Assembly: GCA_011109175.1 (NCBI GenBank)
Contig: RDEW01000007.1
Location: 1,130,295-1,194,294 of the forward strand
Direction: 5' to 3'
DNA from: Dicyema japonicum
Taxonomy: Eukaryota; Dicyemida; Rhombozoa; Dicyemidae
Length of the DNA stretch: 64,000 nucleotides
In this document: positions 1-12,110 of the stretch, piece after piece
Layout of the letters: each line of letters begins with the position of its first letter
Position numbering within the stretch: the stretch's first letter is position 1
Made by a program: the position numbers and the translations under genes
Notes under the pieces: generated by a model
What the model saw: the letters and a program-made list of their open reading frames with translations, nothing else
The model's database searches: none
Told to the model about the DNA's origin: nothing

Positions 1-64
1 AACTATTATGATGTTACAAATGTTGCTTATAAAAAATAAAAATAGGACTAGATAATGTACTAAG

Positions 65-464
65 TTAATCAGAATTATTAAAGTAAGTATTGGCTCCACG
101 TTTTTCTAGATATATTGCTGCAGCAACACAGCCGTTCTGTATTGCCATGTGTAGTGGGATAATAGTTCGTTGTTGAGAATGTCAATATTAGCATTGTGTT
201 GTAAAAGTATTCGAATTATTTCCACATTATCTAATTTAGTAAAATTAAAACCACAAAGACAGGCCCAATGGAGAGGAGCAAGTCCTCCACATTCATTATC
301 TCTAAAATTGGGGTCACAATGTGTTGTCTTCAAAAGGTACTCCACCAATTGTTTGTTCTGACTATAAACAGCATAGTGAAGGTCAAATGAATAATTTTTG
401 TTTATTTCAACTAATCTTAAATCTATGTTTATTATATACATTTACTAGATTTTGATGTTCTCAT
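65..464 (-). CDS. Small ankyrin-repeat protein, one frame break
   Basis: The gene encodes about 118 residues with at least three ankyrin-type repeats, a protein-binding fold; the partner is unknown. I see a 19-nt first exon from the ATG at 464-462, a 23-nt intron at 423-445 and a 21-nt intron at 231-251 containing TTTTACTAAATTAG. The second intron is a multiple of three with no stop, so an unspliced reading adds seven residues inside a repeat. Removing it gives PLHWACLCDNVEIIRILL, which has proper repeat spacing. Near 173-179 the frame slips by one base, and the continuation PLHMAIQNGC lies in another frame up to the stop at 65-67. Exons plus one base total 119 codons. The slip could be an assembly error or true decay. 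Confidence 0.6.
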
Positions 465-1927
465 TTGATTATGTTTGTTCGACAATACACAATAAAACTT
501 TAAAACCTCAACAATTTTATCGTCATTTCTGGATTATGTGGTTTCGACAACATTTAACACAAATGGGTGCTCTTCGGCGGACAACGAATGCTATACTTTC
601 TGTTTTTTGTCTTTATGTGCTTTATGTTACTGTTTCACGACTGAGATCTTACGTAACTACTCGAGATCTCCTTTCGACAAGGACATACTAAACCCTGACT
701 CTTTTTTGTGTTAGAAATCGTGGGATAATTTTTTTGCAAGTTTTTCTTCACGAAGCTAAAGAATGACCTTAATAAGGACCACTTTACGAGCTCCCAAGAG
801 ACGTACATTGAAGACAGCAAATATTAACTCCCCTTAACCCACTCATGAACGTTGGAACTTTGTAGGTATGATGTTTGAAAACCTCACATGTATTGCTGCA
901 AGGCCATGGTTGACTGAAATAGATTAATATTCTTTCTTGCAGATCGAGCGCTAGGAAGTTTTCCAAACCTTCTCTTACGAGATCATCAAACTTGGTTTGG
1001 ATCAGCCCCCAGGAATGGGAAGAGACCTTAAAAGATGACAATTTTTCACTTTCACGTGAAAGATCTCTCACGTAATGTGACGTGCGTCTCATTTACTGGT
1101 CAAGGTCACTGTTTTCCCCGATGAAGGCTCTTCCAAACGGAGGAAACAGTCAACTATCGGAGATCGTTGCCGCTTCGTCTACTAGAAACTTCCGAAGCTG
1201 TTGGAAGACTTAGTAAAAACAGTCATTAATAAAACTAGGATTCGATTATGACGCAATTCAAGGACCACCGCAAACGGAGATGATTTTTAAGTTGCATAGG
1301 AAATTCCATATCCTCGACATTGCCCACTGTTTTCTAGCAGCTAAAGCTTGATTTGTTGCTAATATTTTATACATTCTACTTAAGTTCCTCACATTTCCCA
1401 CGGGGTTCATGCAGTTGAGCCAGTCTTCCAACTTCGGATACTGTATTTTCATTAATTGCTTCAGTAGGAGGGACACCAGAGTTTGTTTTTGCTTTGCGAA
1501 AACAAAGGTGTCATGTGAAAGTCAAAATATATGTATTTTAACATCAACGACCCTCTAATTGGATAAACTTGTGTATTATTATTTATTGTCGTATAGTATG
1601 AGAACCCGCGGCCATCTTCGTGTCCGGGCTAATGAGTCAAACTTATCAGTCCAAAACATATGGTTACAGGAGTCTTAATGAAACCAAAGGAATCACAATA
1701 TATCCATAATAACCACAAGTATTGAACCGAAACCGAAACCAATTTATTCAACAGTAAATAAGGATTTAGTTTAAGGGATATTTAAACGTGTCCGCCTATG
1801 CGGCCTAGACACTTCCGATGCACCCCGTCTCCATTTAGTCTCTTTCTATCGTCGGATCCTATCGATCCTTTTCTCTACAATATATTTGACCGGTGTTAGA
1901 ATCTTGTCTTCTTCAGTACTGAGAACA
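465..1927. other. No gene recognised; decayed repeat sequence
   Basis: I find no convincing gene here. Reading frames are short on both strands. Around 1135-1215 the forward strand resembles the end of the restriction-like-endonuclease LINE family found whole at 41969-42831 (a match to IGDR followed by an aromatic-rich stretch). The rest shows no recognisable family. Confidence 0.4.
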
Positions 1928-4900
1928 TCAAAAAGCTTCTTTTCCCAAAGCCAACTTTATTGCCGACCTTCTAATTTTTCCCATAAGTAACATAATTCTT
2001 TCTCTTTGGCAAGAGAAAAACCATGCTTCGCATCTATACAGCAGCTCTGGAAAAATGATTCTCATGAAGATGAACAAGAAGGTTTCCATGCTTACAAACA
2101 ACTTTCTTGTACATAAAAGTGCTTGAAGCGCCTTCTTCTGTCTAATGTCCTCCATGAAGGACCTTTCCCGTCGATTACTATCTCAAGGTAGCGCAGTGAA
2201 TTTATTTTTGGAATGTCAGAGGAGTAATGCTGCGTATGATGCCTCCTTAGGCGACTGACTCTTAAATAGGTGGACTTCTCAGTGGACAGTTTCATCCCTC
2301 TCTTGTGCACCAGTCCTGTACTTGTTCAATGAATGACTTGATTTTTTTCCGAGAGAGTTGATTTCCCGGATGTATCCGTGATCAGAATATCATCAGCGTA
2401 TATCAATAATCTGTTGTTCGTAACCGGTGGAATTGGGAAGTCTGACAAGAATATGTTTAACAGAAGTGGGCTCAAGACAGAACCCTGTGGAACTCTCCTC
2501 TTCAGTATGAAATCTTTTGACATATTTGCTCCAACACGTACTTGGGAAGTCCGTCCTGTTAGGAAGTCCTTTAACCACATGAAAAGTTTCTTTTGTATAT
2601 CAGCAGCTGCTAGCCTTGATAGGTGGGCTTCGTGCCACACCCTATCAAAAGCCTTGGACAGATCCAAACATACCAGGTTGACTAGTCTTTTTTAATTCCA
2701 GACCTCTCAATACAATTAATGCATCTTAGATAATCCTTGCATGATTTTCCAGGTCTAAAGCCACATTGTTTTGCGAGGAGGAAACCACTTTCTTCTATGT
2801 GGTCGTTAAGCCTTCTGAAGATAATTCGTTCGATAATCTTAGAGATCGAACAGATGAGGCTTATCGGCCTATAGCTGAGAGGGTCCCTCCTCGATTTTCC
2901 CGGTTTCAGTATCATTCTGACATAGGAAGATTTCCAGCGTTTTGGGACATGACCATGATGAATGCTTGCATTGAATAAATTCTTAGTATGGGAAATAGAT
3001 CCTCTGGGCTTCCTTGAACAATCTCATGCTTAGATGGTCATGCCAGGAGCGTTAGCCTTGCATTTCATGATTGCAGTCATGACTTCTCCGTAGTTATTTC
3101 ATTTCAGTATCTTTAGATCGTCCAAAGAGTAGGTTAAAATTTCACGTGAAGAATCTAACATCTCCCTCGGAATAGCTCCATCGGGTTGACCCCCTGAATG
3201 CGGTCCAGTTGTTCTTAAAATATCTGGGGCTTCTTCCATAGAACATAGTCCACCTTCTGGCTTGGTCAAGGAGATTTTTATGTCATTCCTTTTCTGGCCA
3301 GTTATTCTTTTGTAGAACTTCCAGAACGAGGGTCTTTGGTGTTTAGTTTGCTTGCCTCTACCCTCAAACATTGTTCTTGAGATAGTCTGTCTTCTTATCT
3401 TTCTTCAATTGTCCGGTCAATGCAATCCGGTCTATCCAGTCCACACATCTTCTGAGTTTGTCCTTAGGCGATTCCTTTCATTGATCAAAGATAATGTGGA
3501 ACGAAAGTCTGATACTCTTTCCATCATTGTACTTGAGGATCTCCTTTTGCGTAAAGCATTAAGTATGTCTCCATCATGATGGAGAGTTCATTGTCTATGA
3601 TGTCGATTTCACTTCGGGAATAATCTTTATCTTTCCAGTCTTTGAGGTTTCTTGATATGTACCTTCTGTAGTGCTCCCAGTTTACTCTTGTTAGGTCGTA
3701 ACCTATAAACACAGAGTCCATGGGGTCTGGAGCTAGGTTCAATAACATCTCCTGGGGTATATGGTCACTCCCGATGTCTCACATGATCATCGGATTCTCT
3801 ACACAAGTGTAGAGCAGTGGTGACACCAGGATCACCCCAAACATGTCTCCCCCGTAGTGCGAGTAATGATTCGGTTTTTCCGATGTCAAAATCTCAAAGC
3901 CAATATTATCACTCAATTTTCTTAATCTGATTCCATCCTCGTTAGTTCCGAGGCATCCACATTTAATGTTCTTGGCATTTAGATCACCCACTATTTCTAT
4001 AAAATTGTATCCCTGTAGCATTGCGGTGTTGATCTTTTTCACCTTGGTCTCGTTGACCACCAGGATGTCAATCTTGGTGGACGATAGTAGTAGTGCCAGA
4101 TAATAACGCCTCTTCTTTAGGATCGGACGTTCACTATCTTCAAGTTTCTTTTTAATTTTCTTATTGGTGGCCCGGGCTCTCCATGGCCAGGTCCACCATA
4201 CTGCGTAAATCCACCCCGAGTATGCCGCTTAGCTCCTTCAGTCTTGATATTATTTCCTTTAGTTCTTTTGTAATACTCCATGATAACTTTTCCTTCGGTA
4301 GGCCGACTCTCGAGGAAGAGGAACAGCTTCGTACTTGTTAGTTCTTGCGCCAATTACCCTTTTTTGGGCTGGCAGTTCCAATTTCTTGGTTATAATATCT
4401 GTCTGTTTTGGTTCCCTGTTGTCGATTTGGGAGTTTAACTTTCGTCTGGCTTCCATGAATACAGGGCATCCTTCGTATCTTTCGCCGTGTTTTGTTGACC
4501 CGCAGTTAACACATTTTCGTTCAAGAGTTGGATCCGCATTACACTTGGTGGTGTCGTGTTCTCCCGCGCACGAAAGCATTTTTTCTTTCCCATGCACTGG
4601 TATGCAAAGTGGCTGATTTGCTGACAGCTGTAGCAGATTGGTGGTCTTCTTCGCATCCATTCACAAAAAATCTTGTTCATCCCGATGTAGAAGCCACATC
4701 GTATTAGTTATGTAGCCTTCGACTTCATATTGATAGTGGCCTTCTCAATGACATGGTATGCGATCCTCTGGTCATTCGGGTAACCTTCATGACTGAGGGA
4801 GCCACCTCCTGAAGGTAGTCCAAGAGGTCCTCCTTCACCTAGAAGGGGAGGTTCCTGAGGACAATCTCAGACGGTTTTGTTGAGATTGTTTTGAAATGGT

Positions 4901-5063
4901 GATTGTCATTACCAAAGAGGCAGGTCTCATTCACAGCTTCTATAAAGGTGGCCACATGGGAGTTATCCAGGAAATCCAGTCGGAATGAGCCCGGTCCTCT
5001 GTGGCTCATCCTCATAGTTCCGTATTGGTCATAGTATTTAATCGCATTCATAGTAGAATTCAC
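1928..5063 (-). mobile_element. Decayed Jockey/CR1-type non-LTR retrotransposon
   Basis: Read on the reverse strand, this is a LINE with two open reading frames, both broken. The first (about 5060-4100) carries gag-like CCHC knuckles: CYSCQQISHFAYQC, a second in another frame, then CVNCGSTKHGERYEGC. The second begins with an endonuclease part (about 4060-3779) holding GDLNAKN, then reverse transcriptase at 2915-2326 with MDLSKAFDRVWHE, VPQGSVLSPLLLNIFLSD and the catalytic YADDILI. Several stops and frame changes interrupt it, so it is inactive. The zinc-knuckle first protein and apurinic-type endonuclease place it in the Jockey/CR1 group; I cannot name the clade exactly. Confidence 0.85.
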
Positions 5064-5178
5064 TGTGATTAATATAGTCTAGTTCTCTGAATGATCAGAT
5101 TTCTTGTTTGTGACTGGATTTGGGGGTGGGACCCAAAACACTAGAGGCTGCTTTTTGTGTAGCAACGACTATTTCCTC

Positions 5179-5930
5179 CTATATTTTATTTGTTGGTTGA
5201 TTTTTGTTAATGGAGTTGATGCTATTCCTCAGAGTTGTACTATATCGAGGACTGGTAGATTTTTTACAACGTCTCCGTGTCGTATTGTACTGAGGCGATA
5301 CCTTTGCGTTTTTCCATGTATTCCATGAATTCTGTTTAGTATTAGCCGAGCGACAAGTTTTTGATGCTAGTTTCAAGTACACCGTATGATTTTGAATTTT
5401 GCACGAGGGCTTTCTGATTTTGCTTGCAGAAAATATAGTCAATCTGATTGTATATTCGGATTGTGTTGCCTGATTTGTCTTTTCTGGTGCCAACCCAAGT
5501 GGTCTTGTGTTTGCTGAGTGCTTGAAACAAGTATTGCATAAAAGTAATTGAACGCGGTGCAAAATTGTATCAGTGACTCTCCATGAAGGTTGCGACGATT
5601 TCTTCCGTGGGCTCCAATCCACATTTCCCGGGTTTGGCTTTCAGTCATCGGCAACAAGAGGACGAAAGAGAGTTGTATACACTTGTGAGAGTACAGTAAA
5701 ATGCGTACAGCTCTTCGATATTTGTAAAGACTCGCACTCCGCTTGTGGCATACACATTTATGATGGAGACGACTGAATTGATTTTATTTCCGGATTTGAT
5801 TTACAGCACTGCGACACGGTCATATCCTGCCCGGATTCTTGTAACATAGTGAATCAGGTCCTAATGGACTGCAACTCCGTGACCATAATGTCTGTAGGCC
5901 GATGAGAGGGTGAAAATGTGGAACCAGCGT
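5179..5930 (-). mobile_element. LINE endonuclease fragment
   Basis: The reverse strand encodes a broken apurinic-type endonuclease. GPHGRNRRNLHGESLIQFC is followed in another frame by an RNQIDYIFC-like stretch, the arrangement of RTE/CR1 endonucleases. A related copy lies at 61951-62830, whose segment near 62430 is alike in nucleotide sequence to 5690-5830. There is no reverse transcriptase next to it, so this is a truncated remnant. Confidence 0.65.
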
Positions 5931-6156
5931 AATTTTTAATTTCTAACAAAATATTGAAAATTAAATAAATTATTATTGAAAAGTAAAATTTATTGATTAT
6001 AATTAAATTAATTGTGAATGCTGTATTCAACTTGAGTGCAATTGTAATAAGCATATATTTCCTTTGCAATCATCAATAATGTTGATTCTAATAATAAGAC
6101 CATTATTACCAATATTTGAAATATTACAACTTATTTCCTTCACTAATAGAATATGC

Positions 6157-7380
6157 TTACCAGTATTTATATTTTCTTGACAACAAATCACCCCCATTAT
6201 TAAGCAAACTAATTCGTTTAACTCGAAACCCTGTGGTTAACGGATAGTATACAAGAATTATGAAAACTCCCTCTTTTTCCGACAAATTACGAGAGTCAGT
6301 GATGTCGTAGAGTGCTCTGAGTATTTTGTTGACTTGTTTGTAATGGAATTTGCTAAAAAAATTGAAATAGGAGACTAAATTCTTTGTCATAATTTTGCAG
6401 AGTCCTCTCTTGTCCTTTTCTGGATTAAAAATCTTTGTAGCTTCTTGTACATTAATCTCCACCATAGACGAGAGTGAGTAAATGTTTTTCAAATAAAGTT
6501 CCGTGTAATTCTTCATCAGTTTTACAGGTAAATTGATTTGATTTTGGTTAACCAGACGACTTTTGAAATAGATGTGATTCCTTTGGAAGTCATCAAGGAT
6601 AACTTTATTATCCACTGTAATCTACAATACATGCAAATGATTACAGTCGTAGCATTCATAAAAATGAAAATTTTATTGACCACAGTGGCTGATGAAGAAG
6701 ATTCTGAAAATAAGTTAAATCTAACCATTTGTGATGAAATAATTAATTATAGTACCGCAATTGTCGAATCCTTTACTTCCAATGAAAACAGTGGCTATGT
6801 TGGTCAATTTAGACTTGTAGTACTCCTTATGTATTTACCATAACCAACCATTATCGTGAACACTCCCTTCGAAAAAGAAATCATAATTTCCTTCATTTTA
6901 ATTCTTTTTATATTTGCAGTTTTGTAAATCTCACTAATGTCGTTTATGCTCCTTGCTAGTTTGAAATAGTAGTCTGGGTTGTTTATCTCTCTCGTGAAGT
7001 CTTTTACTATTCTGTCAAGATCTGGAATGGGGAGACGAACCCATTCGAATTCTTCCAATTTATGCTTTATATCTTTAATCATTTTCGAGTCTCGATTTAT
7101 GTTCGGTGATGTCAAACAACAGTTTTTTATTTCTTTAGACAAGAGTATAAAACTAGATTCTTTGTAGGATCCCACGTCCTCGTTTCTGACTTTCCCATAA
7201 ACTTTTTCTTTTTCTTTAATCTCGTATTTTTTTATTTTTTCAAACAAATTCAACTTTTCCAGCAAAAAAATATAAACGTCGTTAAATTGTCTGTCTACAT
7301 AAAGAAGGAAGAGGGGACTGTTGATGAGGAAGTTCTTGACTTCCTTGTTTAGTTTGTTAATGATGACTATAATCTACAAA
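6157..7380 (-). CDS. Unrecognised spliced gene
   Basis: I do not recognise this protein. Three reverse-strand reading frames join through short introns into one chain of roughly 330 residues or more. The first block runs from about 7380 to 6850 (charged, helical, with EEFEWVRLPIPDLDRIVKDF). Introns of about 23, 22 and 23 nt near 6820-6850, 6710-6735 and 6624-6650 lead into the block ending at 6157 (…GVFIILVYYPLTT). The joins keep frame and fit the intron size seen elsewhere. Both ends are uncertain: a further exon may follow below 6157, and the 5' part could belong to the gene at 7466-9025. No catalytic motif, signal peptide or clear membrane segment is visible. Confidence 0.5.
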
Positions 7381-7465
7381 TAAATTGATATACTACACTG
7401 TCAATGTCGCCTACAGCCAACAAGTAGGATGTTAATGAAACAAACTCACGTGCTTAAATTATGAC

Positions 7466-9025
7466 TCATAAACAACCTATTTCGTACTTTTGGTATCTTT
7501 TCTTGATTAACATGAGATTAATTTTTCCGAATAAATCACCACCGTTCATAATTTTGGTGATAATAGTGATTCCCACAAGTTTCTGGTTGTGATAGGCCAA
7601 TATTGAGAAACCAAAAAAATCATTTAACATCAATTCGTTTAGGATTTGCTTATTTTCTTTTAAATTTTTTCTCAGCAGTTTCATGACGTCTTTATTGAAG
7701 AGTTTATAGTTGAATTGATAGAAAGATATTCCATTTTCCTTCTTCAAAAAGTATTTTGAATAATATTCTTTGGGATTCCTCGGTTTTAAACGATTTATGT
7801 TTTTTTCCGTCGACAAAAATCCATTTAAAACGATTTGACTCTCTGAATTTTCACTGATCCATTTGTGTGTAAGTGTCTCGTAGAACTCTCGGTTGAAATA
7901 AACAGGGAAAATCGTTGGGGAAAACTTTATGTGGACATGTTTACTTTTCTTGTTATCTGCAATTAGTTGTGAATTAAAAGAGTCTAGCAAATTGATATTA
8001 TTAGGATGGTAGTAGTGATATTTGTCAATCATATCCCTATCGATCCTAAAAACGTTTTGATTGTAGTAGTCTGGCGTTCTCTACCATTAATTTAGATCAT
8101 CAATACCAGTTGGTCTACTGGTGAATTCATTGCCCAATAGGGGACGTCAATCTATGATTAGTAACAACTGAAACCTTGGAAATATCAAATTCAGTAAGCT
8201 GATGAGAAAAGACCGTTGAATAGCTATTACACATTGTTTTTGGAAGACCCGTGAACTCCATGATGTGACTATCTGTATTGTTAACGAGGATTGTGGACTT
8301 TATTTAACACACAACTTACGTAAATGCAGTTGAATGTTGTCAACAAGTAGGTAATATTTTTAAGGAAAAAGTTAACGTGTTCCTTCATTTTAGTTTGATC
8401 GAATGTCGACTTGATTATAAACACTCTTCCTATATTCCATAATAGTCGTGGAGTTACTAAAATATAAGCTATTATCTCCATATCATCAAATTTATACTAA
8501 AATGGTAATTTCCAAACATACATAGACTTTAGTGTTGGAGATTCGGTTGTCATCATCACACACCAAAACGTCAAAGTAAACTTTATTGTTGTTTAATTTA
8601 TTAATAACATAATTCACTACACCAGTGTTGTCGATCAAATTGAGTATATTTTTGTTTACATCGCTTATTTTGATCACTTTCATGTCAATACTGAACAAAT
8701 TGATGTAATTTTGAATATCTTGGTTGTACGTCAAAAACTTGTACTGTTTGAAACATTTTTGGAAGATGTAGGAATTTAATATTTCAGAATTGAAACATCC
8801 TGACATATAAGTAGTAAAATTCATGTTATTAGGATCTCCAAATAACTCGGTTTTATCTTTATAGGCATAGCCTAAGAATTGATCCATCATTATGATCATT
8901 ATATAATTCTGTGTGTTATTAGCCTTGCAAATGGCATAACTAAGTAATAATTCCTTATCACAATTAACACACGTGGAGACTTTATTCTTTAATTCATCCA
9001 AATCTGCATAGTATTCATTATTCAT
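7466..9025 (-). CDS. Unrecognised spliced gene, five exons or more
   Basis: The gene starts at the ATG at 9025 (MNNEYYADLDELK). It continues through introns of 25 nt (near 8488-8512), 22 nt (near 8298-8319), 23 nt (near 8139-8161, containing TTACTAATCATAG) and 26 nt (near 8080-8105). Spliced, the exons give one open chain of about 440 residues with no stop. The C-terminal part (ILAYHNQKLVGITIITK) is loosely reminiscent of the core strand of GNAT acetyltransferases, but I cannot support that name. It may continue into the gene downstream at 7380-6157. The splice pattern is firm; the function is unknown. Confidence 0.6.
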
Positions 9026-9760
9026 TTGGTTTAGGGTTTTCGGTAATATTTATATTTTTGTGTATTACATCACATTATTTATAATATAATTATATAACAT
9101 TCATGTTTCGTTGTTGCATAAGATTTCACAAACATTTTCTTTGTTCCATTGAGTTTACTCTCCGTTCCGATCTCTATCAGAGGGAAAACTAGGAGTCCAC
9201 TCCCACTCCTCTATTTTTCCATCTGAGCTGTGTGCGGTTGTCAAAAGCTGCTGCTTGTGCAATTTCGAGTTGGGATTATCTACCTTGCCTCTTTAACCAC
9301 TCTGATCTATAGTCCTTAGTGGAGGGGTGTCTTTAATGTTCGGCTCCACAGTCTAAACTGGAGGAAATTCAAACTCCACTACCTCAGATTTGTGGGCGAC
9401 ATTGCCCTTTCTGCCTTTCTTAGTATGCTTCATGTCTTTTCCTGTTGTCGGAGATTTTATCCAACACTTCGAAAAGTCTTTCTCAAAGTCCTAACAGCAT
9501 GGGAAGGGTTGGGCTATTTCTCGAAGGTCTTGGAATCACTTTGCGCTCTCTGCAGCTCAAGAAAAACCTTAACCAACAGCTCCTGGATTGATTTCGCTAG
9601 GTATGCATGAAACATAGTAGTTTTTGATTAGATGCCTACACAATCCCTGGAGGGGGTGGACTTTGGTTGATAGTGACAGCCTTCGCATCGGCATCACTTA
9701 TCACCTTGATTTGGATGTTTGTGAGGCTCACTGAAGCAGATGTGGGAAAATGATTGATCG
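9026..9760. other. No gene recognised
   Basis: The first part is an AT-rich upstream region of the gene starting at 9025. From about 9150 the base composition becomes more even and short open frames appear on both strands, which suggests transposon-derived sequence. I cannot assign a family. Confidence 0.35.
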
Positions 9761-9769
9761 GAAAGGATC

Positions 9770-10060
9770 CACCCACTCTGCTCCAAAAGAGACATAGAAG
9801 ATTTCCCAGGCACGCAACCCTGAATGATATCATTAAACGTGTTTTTGAAGCTGCCGGGTTCTCTTCCATCATCGTATTTGTTTGATATGGAAAAAGACCA
9901 CAGGGGATGACAATCACTCTCTTGTAAGGGATGTTATTTGCATTGATACCTTTTATGATGAATATAATACAAACTCGGCCACTGACTTTGCCGAACGGCC
10001 ACTCAACCAATATAGTTGTACTTCTTTCCATTCTTATCAAATGTGGTCTCAAAATTAATT
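9770..10060 (+). mobile_element. Restriction-like-endonuclease LINE fragment
   Basis: The forward strand reads PRHATLNDIIKRVFEAAGF, clearly akin to the PRHAAMNNIVMRALEAAGF stretch of the longer copy at 41969-42831. Downstream the frame breaks repeatedly. This is a 5'-truncated, decayed remnant of the same LINE family. Confidence 0.6.
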
Positions 10061-10262
10061 TGCACAAATCCGAAATTTATGATCTTAGATTTTTACAGGA
10101 TGAATTCTCTAAATCACGATCTAGAATGTCAGTTTGATAAATCGCTTTTTTCACAGATCAAGTTAAAATTATTATATGGTCGACCATTAACGTAACTTTC
10201 TGGTCATTAACATAGGATAAGGGTAAATATATTTTTGGATAAAAAACATCTTATAACTCATA

Positions 10263-10654
10263 ATGAGGTCAGATTTTCAGTATCCTAAAGACCAAGACGA
10301 GGATGAGCTATTTCAGGAACTTCTACCTATATTCAATCAGAACCAGAAATTACACCAATGACTAATTTTCCTGAAATCCTTAAAAATCTTTATTATGGAG
10401 AGGGAATTGAAGACCCTATATCTTTGATAATGCCTGTATTCATCATTTTACGGACAATCTCCATGTTCCTTTACCCCCTATTGGCCATTTCTCGAAACAA
10501 TTTAGGATTTATTAAGCACGTGGAAGAACAATATGTTTCCAGAGGAGTTGTTGAAAATGAGAAAATTAAAAAAAAGTTTGTTTTTACTCTTAAAAAATTT
10601 ATTAACGCTATTGATCGGGAATGGTCGGGAAACCATATACAGTTGGGCAAATAA
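10263..10654 (+). CDS. Small unrecognised protein, one frame break
   Basis: From the ATG at 10263 the frame reads MRSDFQYPKDQDEDELFQEL and runs to about 10335. It then needs one extra base near 10336-10338 to continue as EPEITPMTNFPEILKNLYYG to the stop at 10654, about 130 residues in all. The middle (ISLIMPVFIILRTISMFLYP) is hydrophobic enough for one membrane segment. No intron is evident and I do not recognise the family. The last codons overlap a sequence resembling a Tc1-type terminal repeat (GCAAATAAGTAATGGAAC), so the natural C-terminus may have been replaced. Confidence 0.45.
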
Positions 10655-11150
10655 GTAATGGAACACCTATTTTTTTAATTTGACATATTTTATAATAACT
10701 TTTTCGATTTAGTTTATCAACTACACAAATCTTGCATCCTTTTTAACACATTTTGTATTAATTATATTCATGAATTTCAAATGATTGAAAAATGTCAAAT
10801 TTGATGCGTCAAAAAGTGCACTATCCAAGAAATATGGATTTTTTCGACAAAAAATGAATGATTATCTTTTGATATTTTGTTTTTTCTTTGGAATGGTTGA
10901 TTAACAGTTTTTTTTAATATAATTGATTAATTATTATTAAACCCCGGGAACACAGGAAAAAGGAAAAACTTGTCGTCTAATTAGCAATTTAATCGATGTG
11001 GGCAATTGTCGTTGATTATTATAAAAGAGTCCTATATTACAAGTGAAAGGCAGTTCTTTGCATCATTTTGTTGAACGAGTGCTTTTAAACACGGTTACTA
11101 AATGTAAGTACATGCATAAGCTAATGTAAGTGTGGGTTATTGCTGTGAAT
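10635..11150. other. Possible Tc1-like terminal repeat and AT-rich spacer
   Basis: At about 10635-10665 there is a sequence like the ends of Tc1 elements (CAGTTGGGCAAATAAGT). The remaining stretch to 11150 is AT-rich with no gene. I could not find a matching inverted end, so whether it belongs to the transposase fragment at 11600-12110 is open. Confidence 0.3.
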
Positions 11151-11156
11151 AGATAG

Positions 11157-11265
11157 CTGGTTGATCCAGTATTCATATGCTTATTTTACAGATTAAGCCA
11201 TGCAAGTGTAATTTCATGTTTTCTAATGAGCGAGACCGCGAACGGCTGATTAAATCGGACATAAC
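11157..11265 (+). rRNA. 5' fragment of an 18S rRNA gene
   Basis: The sequence contains CTGGTTGATCC, TCATATGCTT, GATTAAGCCATGCA, ACCGCGAACGGCTGATTAAAT in the order and spacing of the first hundred or so bases of eukaryotic small-subunit rRNA. It differs from the usual animal sequence at several conserved positions, including loss of the TGCC after GGTTGATCC. It stops abruptly at about 11265, where a T-run and an antisense retrotransposon begin. It is therefore a broken piece, not a working gene, and may be an rDNA orphon. Confidence 0.75.
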
Positions 11266-11560
11266 TTATTTTTTTAACACCCAGACCACGGTAAAACCAA
11301 AACTAACTATCACGTGATCCCGATGCGCTCCGCCAAAATCCTCATTCTTTCCCGGTGCTCCTCCTCGCACCCACACAAGCTCGTACAGGGCGGCTGACTG
11401 TATTTGCAGGGTCACCTTCCCGCATGCCGGAGTTTTGTTTAATGAGGGTCTCCAGAGTAGTCGGTCCGGTTCTGTGTCTCCCACAAGACCACCACTCCGT
11501 CATTCTGAAAGCCTTCTTTTGAACGTCCTCGATTTTCTTAGTGTTCGTCCATTATAATGA
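11266..11560 (-). mobile_element. LINE 3' fragment abutting the 18S piece
   Basis: Sequence more GC-rich than its surroundings with a 72-codon reverse-strand frame starts right after TTATTTTTTT at 11265-11275. On the reverse strand that is an A-rich tail, as left by target-primed reverse transcription. The reading frame is not diagnostic, so the element family is not settled. Confidence 0.45.
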
Positions 11561-11589
11561 AGGTCCCCACAAAGCACAAGAGGGAAAAG

Positions 11590-12110
11590 TTATGGAGAGA
11601 TTTCTAAATTGTTGACATTGCCAAAAAGTACTGTTCGGAATAACACGGAACTGTTATTAATCGACAAAGATCAGGTGCTCCGAGGAAAATATCTCAACGT
11701 TCTTGCTCATTAATGAAAGGAAATAGTTTGTACAAAACCAAGAATTACTCGAAAAAAATGGCTGATGATTTGAATATTACAGGAACATCAGTATCCCTTC
11801 GTAAAATTACTTCTACAATACGCAGTGAAGGTATCAATATGCGAAAGCCTCGTCGTGTTCCATTATTAAAGAAAATACACATTTCTGCACGAATTAAATA
11901 TACCAAATATCTTAATAAAGAAAATGAATTCATAAACAATATTTTATCAAAAATACAACTTTTCGGACTGAACTACATTCCATATTTGGCGTAAATCCAA
12001 TCAGGCGTATAATCAAAATGGCCCATACCTACCATAACACACGGGATAAATAGTATCATGCTGTGGGGCTGTTTTTCATCACTGTTTTTCACCGAACATA
12101 CCGTCATTAA
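11590..12110 (+). mobile_element. Tc1/mariner-type transposase fragment
   Basis: The forward strand encodes SGAPRKISQRSC, then GTSVSLRKITSTIRSEGINM and RKPRRVPLLKKIH, the helix-turn-helix half of Tc1-type transposases. It then reads SKIQLFGLNYI and, in a shifted frame, VWRKSNQAYNQNG and SIMLWGCFSS, the start of the catalytic DDE half. Stops and shifts break it and no full inverted repeats frame it. It is a dead DNA transposon. Confidence 0.75.

Noticed and set aside
7466-8032. An acetyltransferase call for the C-terminal part of the unknown gene
   Set aside because: Only one strand-like segment looks similar, and no acetyl-CoA binding motif (R/Q-x-x-G-x-G/A) is visible.
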